Positions 46,157 through 55,900 of a stretch of DNA of 64,000 bases are shown here, one piece after another (within the stretch, counting starts at the first letter, position 1; each line of letters begins with the position of its first letter). The position numbers and the translations under genes were made by a program. The stretch covers positions 62,001 to 126,000 of the forward strand of contig NZ_JALKFZ020000142.1 in the NCBI RefSeq assembly GCF_023243075.1, read 5' to 3'. The DNA comes from Frankia sp. AiPa1. GTDB taxonomy: Bacteria > Actinomycetota > Actinomycetes > Frankiales > Frankiaceae. The notes below the pieces were generated by a model, which worked only from the letters and a program-made list of their open reading frames with translations, searched no databases and had not been told where the DNA came from.

Positions 46157-49100
46157 TCAGCTGGCAGGCAGGGCGGGGCGCTGGTCGAGGGTGTCGAACA
46201 GGCGGCGGCTCAGGTTCGCCGCAGCCACGTTGCCCCGGCCCAGGTAGCGGCCGATCCCGGCCTCCATGCTTTCGGCGGCATCATCCTTGCGCTTGGCCCG
46301 GTACAGCACCTCGGCCCGGCACAGCAGGGCGTGTGCCTGGCCGTCGACGTCGTCGGTGCGCGCGGACAGGTCGACAGCGGTGTCGGCGAAGCGCAGCGCC
46401 TCGGCGTCCCGGCCGCGCAGCGACAGCAGCCGGGCATGCACCCCGCACCAGCCGGCCTGCGCGGGCAGCTGGTCAGCGGCGGCGGCATCCCGGCAGCGGG
46501 TGACGTACTTGCCGGCGTCGTCGACCTTGCCGAGCCGGACCAGCACGTCGGCAAGAGCCGCGGCGCGATTGGCGAGCATGGCCCGCTCGCCCATCCGGGA
46601 CAGTGCCCGGCAGCTGCGCCGCAGCTCACGCTCGGCAACAGCGAGATCGTTGGAGAGCAGCGCGACCCGCGCGACGACGAATCCGCCGTGATGCGGGTCG
46701 ACGCGCGGCCCGCGCAGGTCGTGGACGATCTCCTCGGCAGCCTTGAGATGGACCCGGGCATCCTCGAGGTCGCCGGACATCGCGGCGAGCACGGCGAGTT
46801 GGGCGAGCAGCGCCCGGCGCAGGGCCCGGTCGTCGCCGGCGGCGTCGAGGGCCTCGCTGGCCCGGTTGCGACTCGCGGCGACGGGGCGTGGGCCGAGGCT
46901 GGTCAGCAGGGCGAGTTCGCGGCGCAGAGACTGTGCGGCCCGCGGCACTCCGGACTCTTCGGCGTGGCGCACCGCGTTCTCCATCGCCCGCTCGGCGGCG
47001 TCGAACTGGCCGGCGGCGAAGTAGGCGCTGGACTGGCTGCGGCAGGCCAGCGCCGCGCCCACATCGTCACCGGAACGGACGAACATCGCCAGCGACGAGG
47101 CCGACTCGGCGACGGTGGTGGCGACCAGGCCCTCCGGATCCGTGGCGAACAGCACCCGCAGATGGGCGAGCCGGGCGTGGGCGCGCAGCCCGTCCTCGCC
47201 GGCGCGACGCGCACGCTCGGTGACCTGGCGCAGGATGCGCTCGGCGTCGGAGTGCCGGGTGAAGGAGAACAGCGCCCAGCCGAGGTCGATCTCGGCCCGC
47301 AGCCGCAGCGGGTCGGTCTCGGGCAGCAGGGTGATCGCCCGTTTGAGCAGCTGGGCAGCGCCGGCCTCGTCGCCCTGACGGACCCGGTCGGCGGCCTCGA
47401 TCAGACAGGTCGCCGCCGCCCGGCCGAGCTCGATGGTCTCCGTTGCGCGCAGGCCGATCTCCATCCGAAACCGGTAGGCCTGCTCCAGGTGGTAGCCGAC
47501 CAACTCGTCGTGCTCACCCGGGCCACCGACCAGGCGGGCCTGCAGCCATTCGGCGAACTGCTGGTGCAGCTCGGCCCGGCGGCGTTTCGAGGTGGACTCG
47601 TAGGCGCAGTCGCGCAGCAGCACGTGCAGGAACCGGAAGGCCTCCACCCCGGGCAGGTCGGAGCGGTCGGGATGGACGAGCTCCTTGCGGACCAGGCTCA
47701 GGCAGTGCGCGCCGACCATCGACCGTTCGGCCGGATCGGACAGCTCGATGACGGCGTCGAGGTAGAACCGCTCGCCGGCCACCGCGGCCCGTTCGAGTAC
47801 CCGGCGTTCAGCCGGGTCGAGCCGGTCCAGGCGGGCGGCGAGCAGCGAGGAGATCGTTGGTGGCACGGTGACACCCCGCAGGCTGCCGGTGGCGATCCAG
47901 CGGCTACCCTCCCGGCGCAGCAGCCCGTCGTCGACAAGGGCGGCGACCATCTGTTCCACGAACAACGGGTTGCCCGCCGCCGAGGTGGTGATCCGGTTGA
48001 CCAGAGCCGGGTCGAGGTCATCCGAGCCCATCAGGGAGCGGATCAGGCGCTGGCAGCGGGCCTCGGTCAGCGGCGCGAGCAGCATCGAGGTGGCGTTGAA
48101 CTTGCCGCCGCCCCAGTCGCGGCGGTCCTCCAGCAGCTCCTGGCGGGTCAGGCACAGCAGCATGATCGGGGCGTCCCGGGACCAGTCGGCGATGTTCTCG
48201 ATCAGGTCGAGCAGCGTCGGCTCGGCCCAGTGCACGTCGTCGAACCACAACACCAGCGGATGGCGCACGGCCAGGGCCCGGAAGAACGAACGCACCGCCC
48301 AGAAGCTCTCCTGCGGCCCGGCCTCGGCGCCGCCGAGGCCGACCAGCGGCGCGAGGGCGTCGACGATCTCGGCGGCCTGGTCGACGCCGTCGAGCAGCTC
48401 ACGCAGCCGGCGTCGGCCGTCCGGCGCGCTCTCGTCGGCGGACAGGCCGGTGGCCTGGCGCACCATCTCCATCAGCGGCCAGTAGGCGATGCCCTCGCCG
48501 TAGGACAGACAGCGCCCGGTGAGCACGGTGGCGCGGGGCGCCAGGGACGCGCAGAACTCCCCGACCATCCGGGACTTGCCGATGCCGGCCGAGCCGAGCA
48601 CGGTGAACAGATGGCAGGTGCGTTCCTCGACGACCGCCTCGAAGGCGTCCTGCAGCCGTCGGCGTTCCCGGTTGCGCCCGATGACCGGGGCGGTGAAACC
48701 GAGTGCCGCCGCGCGGGCCCCGGGGCCGGCTGTCGGGTCGACCAGGCCGGTCAGCCGATGCACCCGCAGTGGCTCGCGCTTGCCCTGCACGACCAGCGGG
48801 TCCAGGGGGCTGACCGTCACACTGTGCCGGATGTACCGGTAGGTGGAGTTGCCGATCAGGATCTCGTCGGGCGGGGCGGCGTCCTCCAGCCGGGAGGCGA
48901 CGTTCACCGCGTCTCCGGTGACGCCGCCGCCGGCGACGGTCACCTCGCCGGTGTTGATTCCAATCCGCACCCGCAGCCGCAGGCCCCAGCGTTGCTGCAG
49001 ATCCGCGTTGAGGGCCTCCATCGCGGCTCGGATGTCGAGCGCCGAGCGGACGGCGCGCAACGCGTCATCCTCGTGCAGGACGGGGATGCCGAACACGGCG

Positions 49101-49366
49101 AACACCGCGTCGCCGATGAACTTCTCCACTGCGCCACCGTGAGTGTTGATAACCTCGCGGACGGTGGTGAAGAACTGCCACATCACCTGTTGGAGCGGTT
49201 CAGAGTCGATCTTCTCGCCGATGTCGGTCGAACGGGCGATGTCGACGAACATGATCGTTACGGTCTTGCGCGCACCGCTGCCGGCAACGGGCAGGGGGTT
49301 GCCACACTCGGAGCAGAAGCGCGCCCGCTCCGGGTTCTCCTCCGCGCAGGTCGGGCACGGCACCAT
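46157..49366 (-). CDS. Class III nucleotide cyclase - AAA ATPase - TPR regulator
   Basis: This is a ~1069-residue signalling protein. It starts with a zinc ribbon (CPTCAEENPERARFCSECG). The cyclase domain, residues ~35-210, has metal aspartates in FVDIARSTD and KFIGDAVFAVFG, and the transition-state residues in VTGDAVNVASRLED. The pattern favours an adenylate cyclase. The ATPase part (from ~235) has Walker A VLGSAGIGKSRM and Walker B LVLWFDDVHWAE. The second half is helical and TPR-like, rich in Ala/Arg. Such LAL/CyaA-like proteins are common in actinobacteria. ATG at 49366 has no strong site; the frame runs to 49774. Confidence 0.87.
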   Translation of the reverse strand: MVPCPTCAEENPERARFCSECGNPLPVAGSGARKTVTIMFVDIARSTDIGEKIDSEPLQQVMWQFFTTVREVINTHGGAVEKFIGDAVFAVFGIPVLHEDDALRAVRSALDIRAAMEALNADLQQRWGLRLRVRIGINTGEVTVAGGGVTGDAVNVASRLEDAAPPDEILIGNSTYRYIRHSVTVSPLDPLVVQGKREPLRVHRLTGLVDPTAGPGARAAALGFTAPVIGRNRERRRLQDAFEAVVEERTCHLFTVLGSAGIGKSRMVGEFCASLAPRATVLTGRCLSYGEGIAYWPLMEMVRQATGLSADESAPDGRRRLRELLDGVDQAAEIVDALAPLVGLGGAEAGPQESFWAVRSFFRALAVRHPLVLWFDDVHWAEPTLLDLIENIADWSRDAPIMLLCLTRQELLEDRRDWGGGKFNATSMLLAPLTEARCQRLIRSLMGSDDLDPALVNRITTSAAGNPLFVEQMVAALVDDGLLRREGSRWIATGSLRGVTVPPTISSLLAARLDRLDPAERRVLERAAVAGERFYLDAVIELSDPAERSMVGAHCLSLVRKELVHPDRSDLPGVEAFRFLHVLLRDCAYESTSKRRRAELHQQFAEWLQARLVGGPGEHDELVGYHLEQAYRFRMEIGLRATETIELGRAAATCLIEAADRVRQGDEAGAAQLLKRAITLLPETDPLRLRAEIDLGWALFSFTRHSDAERILRQVTERARRAGEDGLRAHARLAHLRVLFATDPEGLVATTVAESASSLAMFVRSGDDVGAALACRSQSSAYFAAGQFDAAERAMENAVRHAEESGVPRAAQSLRRELALLTSLGPRPVAASRNRASEALDAAGDDRALRRALLAQLAVLAAMSGDLEDARVHLKAAEEIVHDLRGPRVDPHHGGFVVARVALLSNDLAVAERELRRSCRALSRMGERAMLANRAAALADVLVRLGKVDDAGKYVTRCRDAAAADQLPAQAGWCGVHARLLSLRGRDAEALRFADTAVDLSARTDDVDGQAHALLCRAEVLYRAKRKDDAAESMEAGIGRYLGRGNVAAANLSRRLFDTLDQRPALPAS

Positions 49367-49641
49367 GTGCGGGATGGTAGGCCGATCCCGGCCCGGTGCG
49401 GTGGGGGATGCGTCCACCCGACGCGATCCGGGTGACCCGTCCCACACCGATGTCACAATTCGGTCGGATGGTCGGTGCCGGTCAGACGGCCGGTCGCGCT
49501 CGGCCGGCCGGTCGCGCTCGGTCGACCGTGGTGTAGGCGCGGGCAGTGTCGGGCGGCGATCCATGGCAGGCCGCGTGCGTGGCGTGATGGCAGGGTTCGG
49601 TCGGCCGTGGGTACGCCCGCCGGTCGAACGGGATCCCTCGA

Positions 49642-50205
49642 TCATGTCGCGACGTCCCGCCCCACCGTCAGCAGCACCGATTCGAGCGCCCCGCTGCCGG
49701 GCACCGCGAACAGCGCCGCGCTCGACCCGCGCAGGATCGTGCCGAGCCCCACACCGATCGCTGCCGCGGCGCACACGGTCAGCGCCACCACGCCGTAGGT
49801 CGCGCCAAGCTGGCCCGGTCGGTCAAGATGCAGGCCGGATGCCCCGTATCGCAACACCGCGCCCTCGTCGAGCTACACAGCGCCGTGGCCAGCGCCTTCA
49901 AATGATCGCGGGTGCTCCGCCGCGGGTGTGACGCGGAGCCGAGCGCCGCACCGACCAGCCGGGCCGGTTCGGCGAGTTCGCGGTACGGCCGGTCGAAGAC
50001 CTCTGCCCGCCCGAAACTCGGAGTCACCAGACCCAGCAGGGCACGCAGCGTCGTCGTCTTGCCAGACCCGTTCGGGCCCAGAAAACCGGTGACGGTCCCT
50101 TCGCGGACGGTGAATGTGACGTCGCGAACCGCGTGCTGGGACCCGTATCGCTTGGCCAGGCGTTCGATACGGACAACGGAGGTGACGGGAGCCTCCCGGC
50201 GGATG
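49642..50205 (-). pseudogene. Remnant of an ABC-2 type transporter
   Basis: From ~50205 leftward the minus strand encodes the first ~100 residues of an ABC ATPase ([19 protein letters not shown], Walker [18 protein letters not shown], then [20 protein letters not shown] and [15 protein letters not shown]) with no clear start codon. It then breaks off before the signature and Walker B motifs. Immediately after, in another frame (49857-49642), comes what looks like the end of an ABC-2 permease ([25 protein letters not shown]). A single internal deletion removing the ATPase end and the permease front would explain this. It sits directly downstream of the MarR gene, which may once have controlled it. 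Confidence 0.7.
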
Positions 50206-50223
50206 GTCCGATCGGGGCAGGTT

Positions 50224-50694
50224 CTACGGTAGCCCGTCCTTTTTCGATCCCGGCGGTCGGGCTGTGGGACTGCTGCCCACGAGGGATGTGAGCAGTTCCG
50301 CGAGCTGGGAACGTTGGGCCTGGTCGAGGTGCCGGGTGAATCCGGTCACAGCCTCACTCCGGCGGCGGCGGCCCTCGTCGAGGACGATGTGGCCCGCTGG
50401 CGTGAGGGTGACGAGTACGGCGCGCCGGTCGGCGGGGTGGGGGCGCCGCTCGATCAGCCCGGCCGACTCCAGGCCGTCCACCGTCTCGGTCATCGTGCGT
50501 GGAGCGACCCGGACCGTGTCGGCGAGATCGCGTAGCCGGCACGGTCCGGCATCCTCGAGCAGGCTGAGGATCTTGAATCGGCGCAGCGTCAGGCCGACCC
50601 CGGCGCGTAGCGCCTCGTCGACGGCGCGCCGGACGCGGTGCCCGGCGGCGAGGACGAGATCGACGACCTCGTCGCCGGTTTCCGGTGGCGGCAT
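50224..50694 (-). CDS. MarR-family transcriptional regulator
   Basis: This 156-residue winged-helix regulator shows [69 protein letters not shown], the MarR HTH and wing with the conserved DRR. It diverges from a nitroreductase gene across a 184 bp region that contains a perfect 19-bp palindrome, the likely autoregulatory and target site. Downstream is the broken ABC transporter. Ligand and targets are not known. Confidence 0.92.
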   Translation of the reverse strand: MPPPETGDEVVDLVLAAGHRVRRAVDEALRAGVGLTLRRFKILSLLEDAGPCRLRDLADTVRVAPRTMTETVDGLESAGLIERRPHPADRRAVLVTLTPAGHIVLDEGRRRRSEAVTGFTRHLDQAQRSQLAELLTSLVGSSPTARPPGSKKDGLP

Positions 50695-50751
50695 CTGACC
50701 GGCTCCCTCGTCTATGGTGGCGTGAAGGAAACCTTAGGGTAGCTTGCCTCA

Positions 50752-50770
50752 TAGTGAGGTAACCTCACTA
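50752..50770. promoter_or_regulatory. Perfect palindrome between marR and nitroreductase
   Basis: TAGTGAGGT-A-ACCTCACTA: 9-bp arms around one base. It lies 58 bp upstream of the MarR start and 109 bp before the nitroreductase start. Size and symmetry suit a MarR dimer. Confidence 0.7.
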
Positions 50771-50798
50771 AAAGCTCACCTCGCCGTGCAGGGCAATG

Positions 50799-50838
50799 TG
50801 TCCACCAGGGGATAGGCATGTCCACCAGGGCATAGGCG
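50799..50838 (+). repeat. 20-bp tandem repeat
   Basis: tgtccaccagg-ggataggca is followed by a copy differing at two positions. It lies in the nitroreductase leader, 40 bp before the start codon. Confidence 0.7.
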
Positions 50839-50878
50839 GCCACATTACGGCGGCGAAGACCCTGCCGAAGGAGTTCAC

Positions 50879-51478
50879 ATGGACGCTCTCGACTGCCTGC
50901 TGACCCGTCGGACGGCAACCCGGCTCGTCGAACCCGGGCCGACCACCGATCAGCTCACCGCCATCCTGCGCGCCGCCACCACCGCGCCCGACCACAAGAT
51001 GCTGCGGCCCTGGCGTTTCGTCGTCGTGCGGGGAGAGGCACGCACGGCGCTCGCCGCGGCCATCGCCAGCGCCGCCGAGTCCGTCGGTAACCTGCCGGAG
51101 CCGGTCGTGCGCAAGGCCGCCAGCAAGGCCACCCGCTCGCCCGCCCTGATCGCCGTGATCGCCGCCCGGGTCGAGTCCCGGGTGCCGGTCGCCGAGCAGG
51201 ACGCCTCCGCCGCCGCGGCCGCGCAGAACATCTGCCTCGCCGCGCATGCGCTCGGGGTCGCCTCGGCGTGGAAGTCCGTCCCCCTACTGGATAGCGCCCA
51301 GGTCCGCGCCGCCTTCGGCCTGCACGACGGCGAGGAGCTCGTCGGCTGGGTAGAGCTCGGCACCCAGGCCCCGACTCCGCCGCTCTCCGAACGGGCCGAG
51401 GTTGCCCTCGCCGACGTCGCCCTCGAGATGGCGGCTGACGGCGCCCTCAAGGCCATCACCGACTCCGCCGGAGCCTGA
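50879..51478 (+). CDS. Nitroreductase-family flavoprotein
   Basis: This 199-residue FMN-dependent oxidoreductase-like protein is recognised by LLTRRTATRLVEPGPTTDQL, ATTAPDHKMLRPWRFVVVRG, AAAAQNICLAAHALGVASAW and VGWVELGTQAP. The phosphate-binding arginines (TRRTATRL) and the W near SAWKSVPL are present. The substrate is unknown; quinone or nitro-compound reduction is typical of the family. The ATG has gaaggag upstream. Divergence from marR suggests it is the regulated target. Confidence 0.9.
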   Translation: MDALDCLLTRRTATRLVEPGPTTDQLTAILRAATTAPDHKMLRPWRFVVVRGEARTALAAAIASAAESVGNLPEPVVRKAASKATRSPALIAVIAARVESRVPVAEQDASAAAAAQNICLAAHALGVASAWKSVPLLDSAQVRAAFGLHDGEELVGWVELGTQAPTPPLSERAEVALADVALEMAADGALKAITDSAGA

Positions 51479-51957
51479 CGCTCCAGATACGCGGATACGC
51501 CGACCTGCTAGGTACCCAACCCCTCCCCACCCCCGCGCTCGGTGTTTCGTTCAGCGCGCCGGACTCTGCCGGCCTGTCCTCGCCTTCCGCCCTCTCGTCC
51601 TTGTGACCTGTCTCCTCCGCCCCGCCAGCCCCGCCAGCCCCGCCAGCCCGTCGGCCGTCCATCCGGGCCAAGAAGCGACCCGCGCAGCCCAAAGTCACCC
51701 TCCGCGATCGCATCTTCAGGGTCAAGATCCAAGCAGGTCCTTATGGGGGCGTTCGTGTCTGATTTGCCCCCCACGGCGACCTGCTTAGGCGGATGTTGCT
51801 CGGCGACCCGCTGCGCGGCGTGACGAGGGCGATGGCCCGGTTCGGTCGGAGCCGCCTGGGGCGCGCGGAAAGCTCCCTAAGCTGGATCGCAGGTCCGGGT
51901 CTTGACGACCCGATCCGGGGTAGGACTCCGCTCCCGACCTGCGACGGGAGGTTCGCC
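51479..51957. other. Gene-free gap holding dispersed repeat copy B
   Basis: This 479 bp gap contains no convincing gene. A cgccagcc(c) run is repeated near 51625-51650, and the ~110 bp dispersed repeat lies at 51724-51833. Confidence 0.5.
51724..51833 (+). repeat. Dispersed ~110 bp noncoding repeat, copy B
   Basis: This is the second copy of the element at 8460-8569. It folds more cleanly: AAGCAGGTC pairs with GACCTGCTT (perfect 9 bp), with an inner TGGGGGC/GCCCCCCA stem. It lies 125 bp upstream of a lipoprotein gene. Confidence 0.6.
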
Positions 51958-52791
51958 GTGCGCGGTGCGCAGGGACGTCCCCGCCTTGCCGTCACGGCCG
52001 TGACGACCGGGCTGCTGCTCGTTGCGCTGGTCGGATGTTCGGACCCGGGTTCCTCGGCTGACCAGGCGACTGCCGGGTCCCGCGCAGCTGTCGGCGCGAG
52101 TGGGCCGCCACCGGCACAAGGCGGCGCTTCTCCCGGGACCCCCGGGCTCGCGACGGCGGGCAGCGACGGCCCGCAGAGCGCGGAGTCCGACCGTGCCGGC
52201 TCCGACGGCGCGGGCCTGGGGGAGGGCCCCGGTACCGTGCCGGACGGCGCCGGGTCGCGGTCCGGGCCGCCCGGAAGTTCCGCCGCGGCCACCGGCGTAC
52301 CCGGCTCGGTGGCGGCGGCGCCGGCCACACCGCTGGCCACCACCGCTCCCGGTGCGGCCGCGGGCGGCGGCTCGTCGTCCTCACGAGGTTCGTCCGCCTC
52401 GGGCGGTGCGGGCTCAGGCGGTGCGGGCTCAGGCGGTGCGGGCTCAGGCAGTGCGGGCTCGGGAGGTGCGGGTTCTGTCGGCGCGGGTGCGTCGACCGTG
52501 CCGACGCCGGTGCCCTCGGCTGTGTTCCTCGGGGAGGCCTGCGACCCAGCGCACACCACCGACCCCGCGACGGCGGTCAACGGTCTGGTGCTCTACTGCT
52601 CACCGGACGACTCGTCCAGCGTCGGTGGACGATGGTCGACCGCCCCGCCGAGCTCGGCCGCGACCCGCCCGGCGCAGGGTGGCGACTGCGACCCGCGGGA
52701 CGTTGGTCGGATCGTGCGCGGCGCGTCCGGCCGTCCGCTGATCTGTCTGCGGGATCCGACTGGCTCGCTGAGCTGGTCGGACGTGTCCTGA
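51958..52791 (+). CDS. Lipoprotein with Gly/Ser repeat linker
   Basis: This 277-residue exported protein has a basic start, a hydrophobic stretch (LAVTAVTTGLLLVALVGC) and a lipobox ending in cysteine. The middle ~150 residues are low complexity with five GGAGS repeats. The last ~85 residues contain four cysteines (EACDP, VLYCSPDDS, GDCDPRD, LICLRD) and look like a small disulfide domain. GTG at 51958 has gggagg upstream; the frame is open to 51793. The family is not recognised. Confidence 0.75.
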   Translation: MRGAQGRPRLAVTAVTTGLLLVALVGCSDPGSSADQATAGSRAAVGASGPPPAQGGASPGTPGLATAGSDGPQSAESDRAGSDGAGLGEGPGTVPDGAGSRSGPPGSSAAATGVPGSVAAAPATPLATTAPGAAAGGGSSSSRGSSASGGAGSGGAGSGGAGSGSAGSGGAGSVGAGASTVPTPVPSAVFLGEACDPAHTTDPATAVNGLVLYCSPDDSSSVGGRWSTAPPSSAATRPAQGGDCDPRDVGRIVRGASGRPLICLRDPTGSLSWSDVS

Positions 52792-52929
52792 CTCACCCGG
52801 CTCGCGGCGCGGTGCCGCCGCGGCCCGGCGTCGCGGGGGTTCGCCCGGCGGGCTGCCCGCGTCTGACGAGGATCTCCTGCTCCGTCCGGCCGGTGACATG
52901 CCGGGGTCATCCGGGCCCGGTTGTTGATC

Positions 52930-55900
52930 TTAGGTTCGGTGGGGATCGCGGGCCTGCTGCGCCTCGGCGTTGCGAGCCGGGTGCCGCTGGCGGTCGCGTC
53001 GCCGGACGCGACGGGCGAGGAGCACGTCGGCGAGTGACCAACCGCCGGGTGCCACAAGTGCGAGGAACACCAGCGCCCAGGCGTACGGATGATCGGCGAG
53101 ATAAGGGACGGCGTCCTCGCGCAGCCAGTCGAACAACCGGTCGTGCAGAACGGGGATCACTCCTGCCGCGGCCAGCAGCACCAGCGTCCCGGCCCCGGCC
53201 ACGGCGAGCCCGCCCGGCAACCGCCGCCAGTCGGGCACGCCGACGACCACCAGGCCGAGCAACCCCGCCACGATGCCCAGCGCCCCGACCGACCCCGAGC
53301 CCACCAGCGCGCCGACCGCACCGAGTACGAGCAGCGGCAGCCCAAGGACGATCACTACCAGTCGACGGCGCTGCGCGAGGTCGCGGACCAGTTCGGAGCC
53401 GATGCGGGCGGCTGTCCGGATCAGAAACGCCACCGGGCGCACCGGACGGGGCAGGAACGGCGCCGAGGCGAGCCAGGAGGCCAGCACCGCGCCGATCCGT
53501 GCGAGTTCGGTGACCAGAATCGGACTCTGCGTCGAGTCGGTGATGCGCTCGTCGGGCACTGTGCACGCCCGCAGCACGTCACTCACCGCCGTGGCCGGGA
53601 GTACTACGGGCCGACTTTCGGGGGCCGGCCCGCTCGCGGCACCCGGCAGGTTCGAGGCGTTGGGTTCGTCGTCGATGTCCGCCAGGGCGGCGTCGACGGC
53701 GGCCAGGAAGCCGGCGGTCGGCCGGGGGGTGATCCCGTCGGCGATGTCCTCCCGGACCGCCCGGGCCAGGCCGACGAGTTCCTGGGCGGCGATGTCGCGT
53801 TGGAAGCCGCCGGCCACCCACAGCGCCGTGGCGGGTAGTCCAAGGGGAACGGGGGCGGTCAGATCCGCGAGCACGGCCAGTTCGTCCTGAACCTGCGCGG
53901 GCGTCGGCGTTCCCGCCACCTCGGCCAGCGCGTCGACCAGGCCAGCGAGCCAGCTGGCTGCGTCAACGGCCGGATGACCCGCCCCGGACCGCTCCCGAGC
54001 GGCCCCATCCGACCGGGCACCAGCCAGGCAGGCACCGCCCGTCGAGGGCGGGCCGTCGGGTGCACTGGGGGGTGGAGTGCCCAGCGCGAGGTCGCGGAGC
54101 AGGATCAGACGGCGGGGGTCGAGCAGGATCCGGACCAGCCAGCCGGCGCCGTCGAGGCGTCCCCACATCCAGTCGTTCGCGCGCCAGGACGACTTGGCGA
54201 ACGCGGCGAAGTTACCCAGCCGCAGGCCGGTGAGCTTGTCCTGCGCCCAGCGGCGGGCCGGGTCGAGCTCCGTGGGCAGGTCGGCGGAGAGCTGGACGAG
54301 CTCGACGGGCTGGTCGAGCACGGTCCCCGTGCTTTCCTGCTCGACCAGGTGCAGGTCGAGCAGGGCGATCATGGCATGCGGCCGGGTGGGCGGCAGGTAG
54401 GCGACGAAATCGGCGAGGGTGCGGGCCGCGAGCGCTCGACGCTGGCCGACGGTCAGGCCCGCGACGCGGACCCTGATGCCAGTGGGGGGCTGGTCGGTCG
54501 GGGTCCACCGGGGAACGAGGTCGGTGAACTCGGTCCGGACCGCCAGGATGACCTCTCCGAGTGCCGACCAGGCCCCGGCCAGGCGACCCGACCCCACGGC
54601 CGCCGCCGCGGCCGGGTCGCCGCACAGCCACCGACGGGTCGCCTCGGCGGCGACCTCGGAGGCGGTTGCCCCGGGCTTCGCGCCCAGGGTCGCGGTGACC
54701 GTCGTGAACACCCCCGGACGAGGCGATGAACTGTACAGCGTCGCCGACCCGCCGGCGTCCGGCGTGGCGGTGCGGGTGGCAGCGTGAATGGTGGCGGCGA
54801 GTCGGGCGAGCCTGGCCCGTTCGGGCCGGGCGGGGCATAGCACGTATCCCTCATTGATCATCGAGAGCAGGATGCCCTTGATCCCGTCCAGTGTGGACTG
54901 GCCGAGTCTCCACAGCTCATCGACGTCGTCCGGGCCGGGCAGGCGCTCGGGCAGGCTCGTGAAGGCCGCGTCGAGGGCCGCGTTCGTCAGGCTGGTCCGG
55001 GCGGTGGTGTCGGTGCGCACCACGTCCGCGTCGGGTGGGCGGGGTAGGTCGGCGCGGTCGGCGAGCACGCGCAGCAGCGCCTCGACGACGGGCGTGGCAA
55101 CCCGCTCGGCCACGCCCCGCCGGTAGGAGTCGTAGAGGTCGTCGTCGGCCAGCCGGACGGCACCGGCCGGGCTCAGCCGCAGCAGGCGCCGGCGGGTGGC
55201 CCGGGTGCCGCGCACCGCGTCGTTGTGAGCGCGCAGTGCGGCGAGGTCCGTGCCGATCGACTGGTTGAGCGCCGCGTTCAGGGCTCCGAGCAGGGTGGTA
55301 CTCACCGGTGGCGTGCGATCAGCCCGGTCCCAGGACGGGATCGTGCGGGTCCCATCCGGTGCCACGTCGGTCGGACGCGGGGAGGGCACGATGTAGGTCA
55401 GCACTCGGCGGACCTGGCGGTGCGCGGGACGGTCGAAGATGGCCGCCAGGGCCGGCCCGATCGGGCGATTGACGAGGATCCCGCCATCGGACGCGTGGAA
55501 TCCGCGGGCGCTGTTGACGTAGCGGGCCATGTCCGGATGGCTGTCGTCCACGTCGCGCCCGACGGGAACGAAGGCAGGCTCGAACGCGCCGGGAAAGGCG
55601 GAGCTGGCGCGGGCGGCGAGCGCCAGCCGGGGGATCGCCGCGGGGCCGGTCAGGTCCGGCGTCCCGAAGACGAACAGCCCGCGGTAGTCGACGTCGTACA
55701 TCGAGCCGCCCAGGGAGTCGGTGTGTTCCGCCAGCTCGCCACGCATGATCGTCGTGGTGATGAACACCGCGGTCGCCTTGGTCACCTCCGTCGGCTCTGG
55801 TCGATGGCCAGGGTGCGACGGCGGACCGGTCGCGGCGACGGCGCGCAGGCCGGTGTGCAGGGCGGGCAGGACGACCGCGTCGCCGCGCAACAGGGATGGG

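Noticed and set aside
45698-49435. 1245-residue open frame antisense to the cyclase-ATPase gene
   Set aside because: It has no domain or motif; long antisense frames are expected from GC-rich codon use, and the minus strand encodes intact domains.
50734-50752. DtxR/IdeR iron box (ttagggtagcttgcctcat)
   Set aside because: About 11 of 19 positions fit the consensus, too weak beside the perfect palindrome that follows.
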